Positions 5,871 to 14,874 of a stretch of 39,459 nt of DNA are shown piece after piece; position 1 is the first letter of the stretch, and every line of letters starts with the position of its first letter. The notes beneath the pieces are model-generated. The model ran no database searches, had not been told where the DNA came from, and was given only the letters and a program-made list of their open reading frames with translations. Source of the DNA: a virus; IMG/VR virus record IMGVR_UViG_3300024262_000094, positions 1 through 39,459 of that record. One strand, written 5' to 3'. Position numbers and translations under genes: made by a program.

Positions 5871-6323
5871 TTACTTCTCAACTTCTTCCATTAAAAATTC
5901 ATATAGTTTTGCTATCCTATGAGTCCACCCTCTCAGGTGTGTCTTTTCTGTCTTACAATGGGTATTGAAAACTATCCTCAAAAGTAGATACAATTTCCAA
6001 TCATCTTTACATTCCTTCAATATCTCTTTTGCCTTACTTACCCCACTGTTTACGGCCGTATCGAATACCACCATAGCAAAGGGTAAAGTCATTGTATGGC
6101 AATTCGCTTTAATCCAATACTCTCTATAAAAGAAGTTTGTTGCCCGTTCTTTTGCTTCTTCTATTTTTCCTTCGTCTATAAGTATTTTTAATTGTTTGAC
6201 TTCTTCCGGCCACCACCTTGAACTTATGCCAAAAATGGTAAGTTTCCCCGTATCCTGGGGATCATTAGATATAAACCCTTCAACAAGTAGGGTAAATTTA
6301 ACTGCCTTAGAAAATTCGTTCAT
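5871..6323 (-). CDS. Endolysin, GH108-type muramidase
   Basis: 150 aa. The N-terminus carries the glycosyl hydrolase 108 signature: a catalytic Glu at residue 15 in LLVEGF, then SNDPQDTGKLTIFGIS, equivalent to the EGG-YVNDP-DPGG-TNFGI pattern of the family. The second Gly of EGG is Phe here. Residues 85-100 (FDTAVNSGVSKAKEIL) match the conserved C-terminal part. It would cleave the glycan strands of peptidoglycan at the end of infection. It has no signal peptide and follows two holin-like genes. Confidence 0.85.
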   Translation of the reverse strand: MNEFSKAVKFTLLVEGFISNDPQDTGKLTIFGISSRWWPEEVKQLKILIDEGKIEEAKERATNFFYREYWIKANCHTMTLPFAMVVFDTAVNSGVSKAKEILKECKDDWKLYLLLRIVFNTHCKTEKTHLRGWTHRIAKLYEFLMEEVEK

Positions 6324-6329
6324 TTAATC

Positions 6330-6530
6330 TTATCCTTCCTTATCCCTCGAATTTAAGTAAAATTTTATTAACAAAGTTTCTATCGATGCAAATATTCCAT
6401 AAGCGGAAACTTTAAAAGCGTCTAAAGTTACTCCGTCGCAAAATAATCTATAAGTGATAAGTAAGAAAAAATAAGTAAAGGCAATTAATAAACCTCGCCT
6501 GATTAAGTGATATTTGTCTACCCAGTTCAT
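6330..6530 (-). CDS. Holin-like membrane protein (66 aa)
   Basis: Two hydrophobic segments (about 13-29, GLLIAFTYFFLLITYRL, and about 36-58) with a positively charged N-terminus and a charged C-terminus. It overlaps the preceding XhlA-like gene by ATGA and is followed by the endolysin. Size, topology and position fit a holin or holin partner; the family is not named with confidence. Confidence 0.65.
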   Translation of the reverse strand: MNWVDKYHLIRRGLLIAFTYFFLLITYRLFCDGVTLDAFKVSAYGIFASIETLLIKFYLNSRDKEG

Positions 6531-6739
6531 TGCTTCGTACCAAAATAAATACCGATAATAGACGTTATAAGTGACACGACAAAAGCGATAACCCCGCTTT
6601 GCCCTTTCATCTTTGCTATATCCGTACTATTCTTGAATGTTCTACCATTTAATGTATCTAATCTTGTATTAACTCCATCTACTTTTTTATCAATGTTTCC
6701 AATCATTATTGCTAATCCTTCATTGGTTACTTTTGCCAT
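6527..6739 (-). CDS. XhlA-like holin accessory protein (70 aa)
   Basis: An N-terminal coiled-coil (about 10-46, containing IDKKVDGVNTRLDTLNGRT) is followed by one membrane helix (about 49-66) and a short GTKQ end. This is the layout of haemolysin XhlA/phage holin family proteins that act with a small holin and an amidase or muramidase. It heads the lysis cassette after the fibre gene. Confidence 0.7.
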   Translation of the reverse strand: MAKVTNEGLAIMIGNIDKKVDGVNTRLDTLNGRTFKNSTDIAKMKGQSGVIAFVVSLITSIIGIYFGTKQ

Positions 6740-6766
6740 TACTTCATCTCCTTAATCAATTATTTC

Positions 6767-8446
6767 TTACAACATTCTTACGATTGATACATAACAATAT
6801 CTTGTACTTGCGTCTCCATTAGTTATTCTAATTTTGTATGTACTCATAGTGCAAGTAAAGTAAAGAGGAACTAAGATATCGGTAACTACTGTCCCAGTTC
6901 CACGTCTTGCAACAAGCCATTGTCCAGTATCACCAACTGTATTAGTCCCTGTTAGTTGCATAAGCGTTACCATGTAAACAGAGTTAGTTTCAATATCAAA
7001 AGATGAATCTATATATTCATTTTGAGCAAGACCCCCACCCCCCTCTAATTTTTCACGATAAACAAAACTGCTTACTGTTAGACTGGTCGCAGAAGCAACA
7101 CCTAAAACAGGAGTAACTAAAGTAGGTGAAGTAGCTCTCATACCTTTTTCCCCTACGGCGAAATTATCACCAATATCAATCATATTTCCTATTAGGTCTA
7201 AAGCTTGATTCATTGTAACAATGCTAATATTCTTTGCTTGTATATAGTCTATGAGTTCATTCATCATTGCTACGTCATCTGCATCAGTAGAATGTAAATA
7301 GAAAATTATCCATCTATTTCCTGATTCTGCACTGTCAACATACGTTTCATAAGTAGCTAATGTAGTATGGTCATCAGCACAAACTGAATATAAGGCATAA
7401 GTATTCAAAATGGAGGAGTTTACTGCTTCTGCCAAATCTGCCCATCCACTCCTTGCTGCACGATAATATTCTCTTGTTATTCTTCTAACGATTTCATTAC
7501 TCTGATTAAAAGGATAGGCAAAGTTATTGACTGTTAAACCTAATGCTTCCAGAGCATTTTTAGAATCTTCTAATTCGCCTCTAATTTCTGCCTCAGATAA
7601 AGCTGTAAGATGGGGATGAGTTTTTGAATGACTTAATGTCTCCCAACCAGCACTTTGTAATTCCAATAATTGTGCAGCGGTTAGAAAACCAACTCCTTCA
7701 ATTTTGTCAGTCCAAATTGCTGAACAGGCAACTTCACCTTGAGCATCAAATACAGGTTTCATTACAGTATAATCTGTATCATTTGAATCATCAAAAATAA
7801 ATGTAACCAATGCTTGAGATTTTTTAGGACTAAAACTTATTTCATCAGTAAATTTCGGAAGAGTCCCAAATACCAACGCACCTGTGCCAGTTTCATCACT
7901 TATCACCCCTGCAAGTTCGGCAGAAGTAGTGGCGGCAAAGGCAGATAGTTTATTTTGAGCAGGGTAAAAAATTTTAGCCTTTACAACCCAATTCGCCCCA
8001 TCACTCTTAAAACTTGCACAAGCCCATTGATAATTAAGACCTGTAAAAGTTAATGCCCCATTGATGGTTTCAGTCCCATTTGCATCTATTGTAATTAAGT
8101 TAGTATTGTTATCAGTTTTTATAATGGTATATTCTAATCCAGTGTTACCTACGGCAGTGGGTAAATAAAGAATATATGCTGAAGCAGCAGAAACTTTAAC
8201 CAACCCGCCTTCGGCCGCAGTCAATGTGCCAGTTTCTGTCTTTGTGGTTGCTCTACGAATATCAATAGTGCCACCTGCAGACCCGTCTTTTGGATAGGCG
8301 TCATTGAATTTGCTGTGTCCTAAAAGTTCACCAAGATCATCAAGTATTTGCCTAACTTCATTTTCTGACTCTAAAGCGTCACATTTATCGGCTGCGCTGA
8401 CTTTAAAATCTGTACCACTTTCAGAAGTATATTTATACCTTGCCAT
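6767..8446 (-). CDS. Tail fibre with polysaccharide deacetylase (NodB) domain
   Basis: 559 aa. The N-terminal 200 residues are beta-rich fibre-like repeats. A carbohydrate esterase 4/NodB domain follows at about 212-410: the FDD motif (218-220), the zinc motif HSKTH (273-277), a YPF motif (311-313) and the late HS motif (385-386). A beta-rich C-terminal domain (about 440-559) resembles a trimeric fibre tip. It probably binds and deacetylates an N-acetylated host surface glycan. The start overlaps the preceding endonuclease gene by 14 bases, with its own AAAGGAG site inside that gene. Confidence 0.8.
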   Translation of the reverse strand: MARYKYTSESGTDFKVSAADKCDALESENEVRQILDDLGELLGHSKFNDAYPKDGSAGGTIDIRRATTKTETGTLTAAEGGLVKVSAASAYILYLPTAVGNTGLEYTIIKTDNNTNLITIDANGTETINGALTFTGLNYQWACASFKSDGANWVVKAKIFYPAQNKLSAFAATTSAELAGVISDETGTGALVFGTLPKFTDEISFSPKKSQALVTFIFDDSNDTDYTVMKPVFDAQGEVACSAIWTDKIEGVGFLTAAQLLELQSAGWETLSHSKTHPHLTALSEAEIRGELEDSKNALEALGLTVNNFAYPFNQSNEIVRRITREYYRAARSGWADLAEAVNSSILNTYALYSVCADDHTTLATYETYVDSAESGNRWIIFYLHSTDADDVAMMNELIDYIQAKNISIVTMNQALDLIGNMIDIGDNFAVGEKGMRATSPTLVTPVLGVASATSLTVSSFVYREKLEGGGGLAQNEYIDSSFDIETNSVYMVTLMQLTGTNTVGDTGQWLVARRGTGTVVTDILVPLYFTCTMSTYKIRITNGDASTRYCYVSIVRML

Positions 8447-9365
8447 TATTTACCATCTCCTTTATTTCATTGACAATTGGTAATTGTCTATCTCTAAATT
8501 CAATAATCTTCTTTTCTACTTTTTCAATATCACTATTAATCTCATTCCCCCAAAATACTATGCAATCCAAACCTGTATTTTTATATTCCCTAATTATTTC
8601 ATTTATATTTTCTCCTTTATACCAATAGTTGCCGAAAACTTCTATTATTTTATTTCGCCCTGTAAATTTAAAATCTGGATTTCGACGTTTTTTTTCTGTT
8701 AATCTCCAAAACATACCATTGCCAGTATATTTAAGTCCTTTAATATTCAAATTAATAATTTTATTTTCTATACCTGTTGGTCTACGATTATTCGCTTTTA
8801 AGATTTTTTCCACATATTTAGGGTCTGACCAATGCTTCTTTGAAATTTCACTCATCTTCAATTTTACTTCTGGAGTATCTTTTCCTTTTTTCGTCGCTTC
8901 AATAACCCTATTTCTATATTCTGGATTTTCCCAACATTTTTTTGAACTTATACTTTTTCTTAATTTTGCTTTAGAAGTATTTAATGCTTCAATATTTCTA
9001 TTTCTTTTTTCTGGATCTCTCCAACACTCTTCTTTGATTTTTTTCATTTTTAGTTTATATTCTGGGGTATTATGCACATCAATATATTTCTTTCTTTTTT
9101 CTGGGTTTGCCCAACGTTTTTTAAAACTCCTACTCATTTTTTCTTTAATTTCTTTGCTCCTAATCCTACCATTGTTATCAGGAATGAATTTTGGCATTTT
9201 GCCTTTCAATGCTTCACTCCTAGAACGAATATATATATTGAATTTTTTTAACCATCTTCCTATGGTTTTATTACTTACCCCACATAATTTCCCGATTTGT
9301 TCTTGTGATAATTTCTCTCCTGTATATTTCTTTCTTAACCATTCCTTATCTTTATATTCTTCCAC
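8433..9365 (-). CDS. NUMOD-repeat homing endonuclease, Vsr-like nuclease domain
   Basis: 310 aa. An N-terminal helix-turn-helix (about 17-45, LSQEQIGKLCGVSNKTIGRW) is followed by about four repeats of a 'S-KK-W-(N/D)-P-E-x-R' unit typical of DNA-contacting NUMOD modules of homing endonucleases. The C-terminal domain carries NPDFKF ... IIEVFGNYW, the D...E arrangement of very-short-patch/EDxHD-type nucleases such as I-Bth0305I. It starts at GTG behind AAGGAAG. It is a free-standing mobile gene inserted between tail genes. Confidence 0.75.
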   Translation of the reverse strand: MEEYKDKEWLRKKYTGEKLSQEQIGKLCGVSNKTIGRWLKKFNIYIRSRSEALKGKMPKFIPDNNGRIRSKEIKEKMSRSFKKRWANPEKRKKYIDVHNTPEYKLKMKKIKEECWRDPEKRNRNIEALNTSKAKLRKSISSKKCWENPEYRNRVIEATKKGKDTPEVKLKMSEISKKHWSDPKYVEKILKANNRRPTGIENKIINLNIKGLKYTGNGMFWRLTEKKRRNPDFKFTGRNKIIEVFGNYWYKGENINEIIREYKNTGLDCIVFWGNEINSDIEKVEKKIIEFRDRQLPIVNEIKEMVNNGKV

Positions 9366-9380
9366 TTTTTTACTTCCTTA

Positions 9381-9572
9381 TTATTTTTCTTCAGTCGATT
9401 TATCAACTGCTTTTTTCACAATCGGTTTACAATCGTTAGGCTTGAAATTTGCTATCTCACCTAAAACAACTTGCTTAAGTGTTCTAAAACTCCACTGATT
9501 TTCTCTATTCCCTACATTGTCTCCAAAATACTGATCTAATATCTTTTCTACCTTACTTATTAACTCTTCCAT
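9381..9572 (-). CDS. Hypothetical protein (63 aa)
   Basis: A small charged protein beginning MEELISKVEKILDQYFGDNV. The N-terminal half is an amphipathic helix. It starts behind a GAAAGGGGGG site just downstream of the terminator at 9601-9651. It might be a fibre-associated factor by position; unknown otherwise. Confidence 0.6.
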   Translation of the reverse strand: MEELISKVEKILDQYFGDNVGNRENQWSFRTLKQVVLGEIANFKPNDCKPIVKKAVDKSTEEK

Positions 9573-9600
9573 TTTTATTTATTCCCCCCTTTCTTTCATA

Positions 9601-9651
9601 ATAAAAAAGAGCACCAAAGACTGAGATTTTATTCTCAATCGATGGTGCTCT
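9601..9651 (-). terminator. Rho-independent terminator of the exported-protein unit
   Basis: On the minus strand the 9-pair stem AGAGCACCA/TGGTGCTCT (9643-9651 with 9608-9616) has an inner TGAGA/TCTCA hairpin and is followed by TTTTTTAT. It lies after the exported protein gene ending at 9701. A second copy of the 5' arm (AGAGTGCC) lies just upstream and can also pair with the 3' arm using G-U pairs. Confidence 0.85.
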
Positions 9652-9700
9652 AAGGCACTCTACAAATTCTATTCGGTTTTTAGGAATTAGTTATTAATTA

Positions 9701-10225
9701 TTAAAAATCTTCTTTAGCTTTTTCTGCTTCTTTTTGTTTATTGTCTTTAGGTTCTTCGGAATGTATTTCTTTGTTTGTGATTGTAAAAATACCTGCATTT
9801 TTATCAGGATAAAAAAACAACTGAATTTTTGTCTTATCCCCATTCCAAAATAAGGGATACTTTTTGTTTTTTAATTTTGCTGGCTTGCCAAATCTCTCTT
9901 CAAAAATTATTTTTAAAATATCATAATTGGTCTCACTATAAAACATCCCCCAAACTTTATAAAATTGGCTACTATAAAGATTAAATAAATATTTTATTGA
10001 AACAAGTTCCGCACTGCCAATCGTTAATTTATCGCTTTTTCTATAATAGTAATTCCCCTTGTGTATATCATATTTAGATATCGCTTGAGAGGAAAACGTC
10101 ATATCCTCTGTCGGTGCGTCTCCCCACTTTAACCCTCTAAATCCATCAGGTTCATTTTGAAAGGCAAATCCTATTCCTGTAATCAAGAATATTAAAACTA
10201 TACTTAATAAAATAATATTTTTCAT
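9701..10225 (-). CDS. Exported protein (174 aa)
   Basis: A clear signal peptide (lysine, hydrophobic core IILLSIVLIFLITGIGFAF, cleavage near FAF-QN) is followed by NEPDGFRGLKWG, a phrase common at the N-terminus of exported bacterial proteins. The C-terminus is Lys/Glu-rich. No catalytic motif is visible. It is the second gene of a two-gene unit with its own promoter and terminator. It is probably cargo altering the host envelope rather than a virion protein. Confidence 0.65.
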   Translation of the reverse strand: MKNIILLSIVLIFLITGIGFAFQNEPDGFRGLKWGDAPTEDMTFSSQAISKYDIHKGNYYYRKSDKLTIGSAELVSIKYLFNLYSSQFYKVWGMFYSETNYDILKIIFEERFGKPAKLKNKKYPLFWNGDKTKIQLFFYPDKNAGIFTITNKEIHSEEPKDNKQKEAEKAKEDF

Positions 10226-10282
10226 TTTATCCCTCCCAAGATAAAATTTATTTAATTTTTATATACTGTTTCTACGATATTA

Positions 10283-10858
10283 TTATTGTAATCCTTGTAT
10301 TACATTATACTTGAAGTCATAAACGATATATTTTTTCCATTCCAAAAGTGTAACATGCTTGCTATCATATTCTACAATTTCTCTAAATGTATTAAACCAA
10401 CAACCGTTATTATTGTAATAAATTGTTTTGCCAGTGTATGATAGTCCATCATCTTCTACATAAACCGCGATAGCATGTGTTATGGGAACGTCTTTAATAT
10501 CTTTATAAAATATTACTATCATATATGTTCTATAATGATGGCACATAGCAATGAACATCCCAAAGGTAGCAAAATCATTGCAATCGGCTTTTTTATCTTT
10601 CCATAAACTATAAGGATCTGGTGCATAATAATCGTGATACTCATAAATAAAGTTCTCTATCATATAATTACTTATCTTTTGTGGAGTATCTAATTCCTCA
10701 ATCAATTTAATAAACCCTGGGTCGTTTGGGACTATCCACTCATCGAGAATAAACAATCCCCAATCATCAGGATTGAACGGTTTACACTCTACTAAGATTG
10801 ATGTTAACATTAAGATGCACATAATTAAAATTATATGTAACCAAATAATCTTTTTCAT
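10283..10858 (-). CDS. Exported transglutaminase-like cysteine protein (191 aa)
   Basis: Signal peptide or anchor at residues 5-24 (WLHIILIMCILMLTSIL). The body carries a transglutaminase/papain-like triad pattern: Cys93 in ADCNDFATFG at the start of a helix, His128 in ITHAIAVYV, and an Asn/Asp candidate near 149 (IYYNNNG). Members of this superfamily act as proteases, amidases or cross-linkers. The ATG has no ribosome site. The -10 box ends 6 bases before it, which suggests a leaderless message. Confidence 0.65.
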   Translation of the reverse strand: MKKIIWLHIILIMCILMLTSILVECKPFNPDDWGLFILDEWIVPNDPGFIKLIEELDTPQKISNYMIENFIYEYHDYYAPDPYSLWKDKKADCNDFATFGMFIAMCHHYRTYMIVIFYKDIKDVPITHAIAVYVEDDGLSYTGKTIYYNNNGCWFNTFREIVEYDSKHVTLLEWKKYIVYDFKYNVIQGLQ

Positions 10859-10864
10859 GTAATC

Positions 10865-10893
10865 ATTATATACTCTTTTATTTAAGATTTCAA
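10865..10893 (-). promoter_or_regulatory. Promoter for the exported-protein unit (leaderless)
   Basis: Minus strand reads TTGAAA (10888-10893), a 17-base spacer, then TATAAT (10865-10870), then GATTAC and the ATG. The -35 box overlaps the stop codon of the upstream tail gene. The predicted transcription start falls at or next to the start codon. Confidence 0.75.
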
Positions 10894-11375
10894 CTTTTTG
10901 GATTTTTAATTATCAATTCTTCTACTTTATTATTGTATTTTTTGAAAAAATCAGGATAATCCATATTAAGGTTATCCATTATATATTTAAAAGTTTTCCT
11001 TAAAATCTTTAGTTCAGATGATGGATTATATAAATCATTAATCTTAAGTGCTAAAGATACCCTTCTATCTGTATCTATTAAGAAATAAGCATATTTGGTA
11101 TAATCAAAGGAAATTATTTTATTCTCTACAATTTCATAGAGAGGGAAACTATTCCAGCCATCAGCTCTTACTTTGAATTGTCTGATTTCTTTATCATCTT
11201 TCCCTATCTTCCCTATTTCGAGGGTATCTTTTATAAACTGACTATTGGTGGGTAGATTAATCAAATAATCACAACCCACAAAATCATCCTCTAAAATGCT
11301 TAGAATGATTTCATGTTCTACTTCGTTATTTTCTTCATCAAAAGTCATCTTCTTTGTATTCAAGTATAATTTCAT
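10890..11375 (-). CDS. Hypothetical tail-associated protein (161 aa)
   Basis: A soluble mixed alpha/beta protein beginning MKLYLNTKKMTFDEENNEVE and ending with a charged helix. It follows the tail tip gene by 4 bases, so it is co-translated with the tail module and may be a tail or chaperone protein. No family is recognised. Confidence 0.6.
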   Translation of the reverse strand: MKLYLNTKKMTFDEENNEVEHEIILSILEDDFVGCDYLINLPTNSQFIKDTLEIGKIGKDDKEIRQFKVRADGWNSFPLYEIVENKIISFDYTKYAYFLIDTDRRVSLALKINDLYNPSSELKILRKTFKYIMDNLNMDYPDFFKKYNNKVEELIIKNPKS

Positions 11376-11379
11376 CTAA

Positions 11380-14300
11380 TCACCACCCCCCTGATGCAGT
11401 TACACTTTTCCAACCAGCAGCAGTATAAACGTGCAACAAACTGTCAGCTCCACCCTCTTTGGCTATTATTTGCCCGGCATAATTATTTTCAGTTGGGGCA
11501 TTTACACTTACTCCCAAATATAATTGTCTTGTTCCAGTCCAAAACATAAGACTACTTAAAGCATTTCCAGTCCCTAAAACTATTTGATTACCGTTTGTAA
11601 TAAAACCAGCAACTCCATTAGCCTTTTGACCCATAAAAAGAGCATAAGCTCCAGCATATAAACGGAAGTCTGTTTCTACGGGTGAGTCTGTAGAATGATA
11701 AGTCAATCGTGCAAAATCTAACGTACTATATTTAAAATAGATTTGCTTATCGCCACCACTAACAGCGTCATACATCCTAATTGCACTATCTTCAAAATAT
11801 ATATCCTCGTTAGTTCCGCCACCAACATATATCTTTTTCACTTTAATTAAATCTGTTCTTAAATAACCGCCTGAAATTATAGTCGTTCCCAAGTCAGTAT
11901 TTGCTATCTCATCTTTAATTGCTAAGTCTCCAGCGTCTGTTAGGTTAGCTATGCCAGAACCGCCGGTTATTGTTACAATTCCTGCAATATTTAGATTTGC
12001 CCCATCCCATTTTAGATATTGAGTATTAGTTCCGATATGTAATTTATATTTGTCTACATTATAACCCATCCAAAAACCAGCAACAGCATCACCATAAGTT
12101 TTACCGGATGATCTAATAAAGCCAGTGGCATTTAAAGTGATATTACCAGCCGTGATAGTTCCTAAATCTGCATTTAGAGCTGATAGATTATCTAATGAAA
12201 CTAAACCTTTTATTGTTAGGGCGGCACCATCCCATTTTAAATATTTTGTGGCATTGCCGATGTTGAGTTTATATTTATCTACATTGTAGCCTAACCAGAT
12301 TCCCGCTGTTTCACTCGCATAAGAAGTTTTATTCAATACAATCGCATTGTTATCCAAGTCAAAATAAGTTAACCCATCAGTCGATTCAATTTTACCTGTC
12401 CGGATAAATTTTCCATTTATGATCGTCTGGCCGTAAGTTAAGGATACTCCCCTCACACTGTCAACTACGCTATGTAATACTCCGATAAGGAAATAATAAT
12501 ATGTGGCGTCATCATCGAATTTTCTTTGAGTGCTGTCTACTACAATCTGTCCGGTATAGCCCTCTTTTGTGCATTTTGCATAAATATAATATGCTGTTTC
12601 GTTTACTAAGCTGTCTTGAGTATTTGCCGATAATGTCCAGGTTGTAATTTCATCAGCGATTGATAAATGAATTAAACTTCCGGCACTGGCATGGAATTTA
12701 GACACATCAGAAGTATAATTCCCTTCAATTTCAACACCGGATAAAATAAATTGGGTTGATTTTGATCCCACTGACAACATTCCGGTTTCAACTGACTCAG
12801 GTCTAATTTTCCCCATATCAAAATATCCGTCTGTGTCAAAGACCATCGTTCTTAATTCTTCTGATGTTCGCCAGTTTCGCCTTGACCGGATAATGTCACC
12901 ACCATAACCGATTTCTACTTTTTCTTTTAAATCTTCCTGTTCAGAATATAGCCGTTGGATTAACTGCACTTCTAAATGGTCAGTTAGTTTCAGAGTATAT
13001 TTGTATTCATTAGCCACCGATTTAGTTAATTCTACAATCCGGGTCATAACATCTATACCCAAATCTGTATCTTGTATGGTAATAAAATCCCCTACTTTAA
13101 GAACAATAAAACCGGTTTGGAAAAATCGCCAGTCGGGTTCGAGTATATAGGTTACTCTCGGTTCACAATTATCATTAAGGTAAGTTTGAGCTTTGGCCTG
13201 CAGGGCTGTTTCAGCAGTGTCAATATAAGATTGTGGAAGATATATTTCAAGTAAAACGTATTTATCGCCAACAGCAGGTTTTAAGGTGGCATTTGGCAGG
13301 GTATAACCAACTTCGTCTTGATAAGCAATAATGGTAAATTCTTTGGTAACGTTATTATAATTAGCTACTTCAAATTCATACCCACCCAAATTTCCAGAAT
13401 TAAAATGTATTTTTGCGGTTACTCCGGGAAGTAAATAATCATTAAGATTAAACATGAGAGGCTCATTAGTATCGGTAAATTTTGTTATATCTCCTCCGTC
13501 AACTGCGCTAATCGTTCCTTCCCGGTGAGGATAAATATCATTAAATAGTTCAGTTTGTTCAATTGTGCCATACTTATCAATATTTTTCTCAAGATATGAT
13601 TTGCCACCAATGGTTACAAATTTTAATCTTCTGGAATGGTCTCTATAATCACTTGACAGATTTTTTTCTGAGCCAAAAGCATATAGCCGGGTAATAATAT
13701 TCTTTTCGCTTAGTGTAGAGCGTTGTATATTTCTCAAACCCTGTTTATACATAAAAGTTAAACCGGAATTACTACCTGCCTTGTCAGTAAAACAAATATC
13801 CTTCTTTGTATAATTAATAGTCGTTTCGGCAGGTCTATATTCGTGGTCAGCTTCAGCAGCGGGTTTATAGCCTATTACTGCTCCGCCTGCAGGGTAATAA
13901 GGTAATTCGGCACCCTCAGCAAAATATAAATCAAAATCAAAGTAAAATTCCCCTTCAAATTCATCACAAAGTTTTTGTAAAACCTGCATACAGTTAGCTT
14001 TTGAAAAACTTAACAATTTATATTCTTGATTTGTCTGGTCGCAAGTTCCCTTTGCCCATCCAGGATGTAAACGGTTCATGTTAGTTATAATAAGGTCAAT
14101 AAATGTTTCTAAATTGCCTACCAAATAAAAATCACTATTCCCATCTAAGTCCATGAATTGGGTCTTTAATAATTCGTAATATTCTGATTCAAAAATTACG
14201 TTGTAGTCAAAGGAATTGGAAGAATTTTTCTTGATATCGGGTAAATTATTTATATAATACTTAATACCATCAAAGACAATATAATCACCGATTTGAATAT

Positions 14301-14430
14301 CTAAAATAATATGAGAATTAAAAGATGATTTGACAATATCAGCACCCAGTAATTGTTTTGTGAGCCTTGTAGAATCGTCAATTTTTATTGTTACCCAGAT
14401 TTCAGTTCCTCGAAATATATTAAGATTCAA
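11380..14430 (-). CDS. Tail tip / tail-associated protein (1016 aa)
   Basis: Position after the distal tail protein and the N-terminal 400 residues (baseplate hub-like beta domains, with a YYELLKTQFMDLDG region) fit a Tal/tail tip protein. The second half carries fibre-type repeats: two units with DKYKLNIGN..KYLKWDGAAL and DKYKLHIGT..QYLKWDGANL, each ending in I-x-G, plus a GKIESTDGLTYFDLDNN block common in receptor-binding proteins. No separate peptidase motif is seen. The start is TTG behind AAGGAGAAATAAATA. One repeat reappears in the membrane protein at 30436-30657. Confidence 0.8.
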   Translation of the reverse strand: MNLNIFRGTEIWVTIKIDDSTRLTKQLLGADIVKSSFNSHIILDIQIGDYIVFDGIKYYINNLPDIKKNSSNSFDYNVIFESEYYELLKTQFMDLDGNSDFYLVGNLETFIDLIITNMNRLHPGWAKGTCDQTNQEYKLLSFSKANCMQVLQKLCDEFEGEFYFDFDLYFAEGAELPYYPAGGAVIGYKPAAEADHEYRPAETTINYTKKDICFTDKAGSNSGLTFMYKQGLRNIQRSTLSEKNIITRLYAFGSEKNLSSDYRDHSRRLKFVTIGGKSYLEKNIDKYGTIEQTELFNDIYPHREGTISAVDGGDITKFTDTNEPLMFNLNDYLLPGVTAKIHFNSGNLGGYEFEVANYNNVTKEFTIIAYQDEVGYTLPNATLKPAVGDKYVLLEIYLPQSYIDTAETALQAKAQTYLNDNCEPRVTYILEPDWRFFQTGFIVLKVGDFITIQDTDLGIDVMTRIVELTKSVANEYKYTLKLTDHLEVQLIQRLYSEQEDLKEKVEIGYGGDIIRSRRNWRTSEELRTMVFDTDGYFDMGKIRPESVETGMLSVGSKSTQFILSGVEIEGNYTSDVSKFHASAGSLIHLSIADEITTWTLSANTQDSLVNETAYYIYAKCTKEGYTGQIVVDSTQRKFDDDATYYYFLIGVLHSVVDSVRGVSLTYGQTIINGKFIRTGKIESTDGLTYFDLDNNAIVLNKTSYASETAGIWLGYNVDKYKLNIGNATKYLKWDGAALTIKGLVSLDNLSALNADLGTITAGNITLNATGFIRSSGKTYGDAVAGFWMGYNVDKYKLHIGTNTQYLKWDGANLNIAGIVTITGGSGIANLTDAGDLAIKDEIANTDLGTTIISGGYLRTDLIKVKKIYVGGGTNEDIYFEDSAIRMYDAVSGGDKQIYFKYSTLDFARLTYHSTDSPVETDFRLYAGAYALFMGQKANGVAGFITNGNQIVLGTGNALSSLMFWTGTRQLYLGVSVNAPTENNYAGQIIAKEGGADSLLHVYTAAGWKSVTASGGW

Positions 14431-14452
14431 TATTTATTTCTCCTTATAATAA

Positions 14453-14872
14453 TTAAGTTGGGTTGGGCTCCCTTAGTTTAAGAATGAATTTCCCTACCAA
14501 CATAGAGCTATCCCATTTAGTCAACATATCCAGTGCCCCGCCAGCCACAAAATACACATTCAAATTAGAAGATAAGAATGGTAATTTTAAGGTGTGCAGG
14601 CCAGAGCTTTTTAATACGGCTTTGAAGGCATTTAATTGGCTAAGAAAATTAGCCTTTGAGGTCGCTTTCATATAACAATATAAAATTATGTCTCGTGGCT
14701 CAAAATATATATCGCCTGCATCAGTAAATGATTCTTCCCCATCTTCATCAAGCCAGCTATAAGCTGTTTTGCCTTTTCGTTTTAGGAAATCTAAAGCCCC
14801 TGTTGTCTTTTGAACATATATATTATATGTAGAAGCCATATCTAAAGTGTCTAATAAGTACCCAGATTGCAT
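14453..14872 (-). CDS. Distal tail protein (Dit-like, 139 aa)
   Basis: A beta-rich protein immediately after the tape measure and before the tail tip, the standard position of Dit. It is short for the family (usually 200 or more aa), so it probably has only the core ring domain. Contains YFEPRDIILYCYMKA and a C-terminal KFILKLREPNP strand. The assignment rests mainly on gene order. Confidence 0.6.
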   Translation of the reverse strand: MQSGYLLDTLDMASTYNIYVQKTTGALDFLKRKGKTAYSWLDEDGEESFTDAGDIYFEPRDIILYCYMKATSKANFLSQLNAFKAVLKSSGLHTLKLPFLSSNLNVYFVAGGALDMLTKWDSSMLVGKFILKLREPNPT

Positions 14873-14874
14873 AA

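Noticed and set aside
5548-5922. Plus-strand ORF of 124 codons
   Set aside because: It covers the minus-strand 51-aa and zinc-knuckle genes, has no ribosome site and runs against all transcription.
8629-9498. Large plus-strand ORF (289 codons)
   Set aside because: It is the complement of the endonuclease gene; its hydrophobic composition reflects the reverse of Lys/Glu-rich codons.
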